Shown here: piece by piece, positions 12,792 through 12,863 of the stretch
How positions within the stretch are numbered: position 1 is the first letter of the stretch
Layout: each line of letters starts with the position of its first letter
Origin: Patescibacteria group bacterium
GTDB taxonomy: Bacteria; Patescibacteriota; Minisyncoccia; Phycocordibacterales; Phycocordibacteraceae
Length of the DNA stretch: 12,863 bases
Assembly: GCA_004296925.1 (NCBI GenBank)
Contig: SCVI01000033.1
Span: forward strand, 1-12,863
Reading direction: 5' to 3'
Made by a program: the position numbers and the translations under genes
Notes under the pieces: generated by a model
What the model was told of the DNA's origin: nothing
What the model saw: only the letters and a program-made list of their open reading frames with translations
Database searches by the model: none

Positions 12792-12863
12792 ATGAGAAAA
12801 CAATATACATTCCTTCCATTTTTCGTAGCCATAATTTTTGGAGGTGCGCTGTTTGTAATGAAC
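12792..12863 (+). CDS. start of an exported or membrane protein (truncated by window)
   Basis: An ATG at 12792, 6 nt after the previous stop, opens a frame running off the window end, with 24 codons visible. They read as a basic start (MRKQY) followed by a hydrophobic stretch (FFVAIIFGGALFV), typical of a signal peptide or membrane anchor. Spacing and direction suggest co-transcription with the beta-propeller-like gene. Nothing more can be said. Confidence 0.5.
   Translation, partial: MRKQYTFLPFFVAIIFGGALFVMN

Overview
The window looks like part of a small-genome member of the Candidate Phyla Radiation (Patescibacteria), most likely a Parcubacteria-type lineage. This is inferred from gene content, not from a marker phylogeny. 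The clues are small secreted proteins with Gly/Thr/Pro-rich or tail-fibre-like modules, a split transketolase inside a compact GAPDH plus pentose-phosphate operon, a secreted coiled-coil/lytic-transglycosylase fusion, and a RAYT transposase of the type common in these genomes. TGA acts as a stop (the first gene ends in TGA, and two operon junctions are ATGA overlaps), so the TGA-to-glycine code of Gracilibacteria/Absconditabacteria does not apply. Shine-Dalgarno sequences are almost absent. Several genes have a -10-like hexamer only 6-9 nt before the start codon, which points to leaderless transcripts.

Layout. 1-1829: three co-directional genes for exported or membrane-anchored surface proteins (end of an Ig-like DUF5011-type protein, a membrane-anchored tail-fibre-like protein, and a glycine-rich secreted protein). 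1845-2579: a RAYT/REP element on the minus strand. A 25-nt hairpin repeat with 11-bp arms lies just past the stop codon, just before the start, and, unusually, in frame inside the transposase gene. 2620-6833: a carbon-metabolism operon, gap - rpiB - rpe - transketolase N half - 43-aa membrane peptide - transketolase C half, with 1-nt or ATGA-overlap junctions through the first four genes. 6834-7046: an intergenic region between convergent genes holding a perfect 42-bp palindrome. 7047-8006 (minus): a PfkB-family sugar kinase, divergent from an FAD-linked dehydrogenase (8040-9689), with about 33 bp between their starts. 9770-10420: ribosomal protein bL25 (Ctc type). 10472-11806: secreted coiled coil plus lytic transglycosylase. 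11886-12785: membrane-anchored beta-propeller-like protein. From 12792: the start of another exported or membrane protein, cut by the window edge.

How it fits together. The central operon supplies GAPDH and the interconversion part of the non-oxidative pentose phosphate pathway (isomerase, epimerase, two-subunit transketolase). No transaldolase or classical phosphofructokinase is visible here. The PfkB kinase would feed a phosphorylated sugar or nucleoside into central metabolism, but its substrate cannot be read from sequence. The flanking genes are mostly cell-envelope functions. The most unusual elements are the RAYT gene carrying its own repeat as nine sense codons, the 42-bp perfect palindrome, the hairpin plus T-run directly before the second transketolase subunit, and substitutions at normally conserved positions in the epimerase and isomerase.
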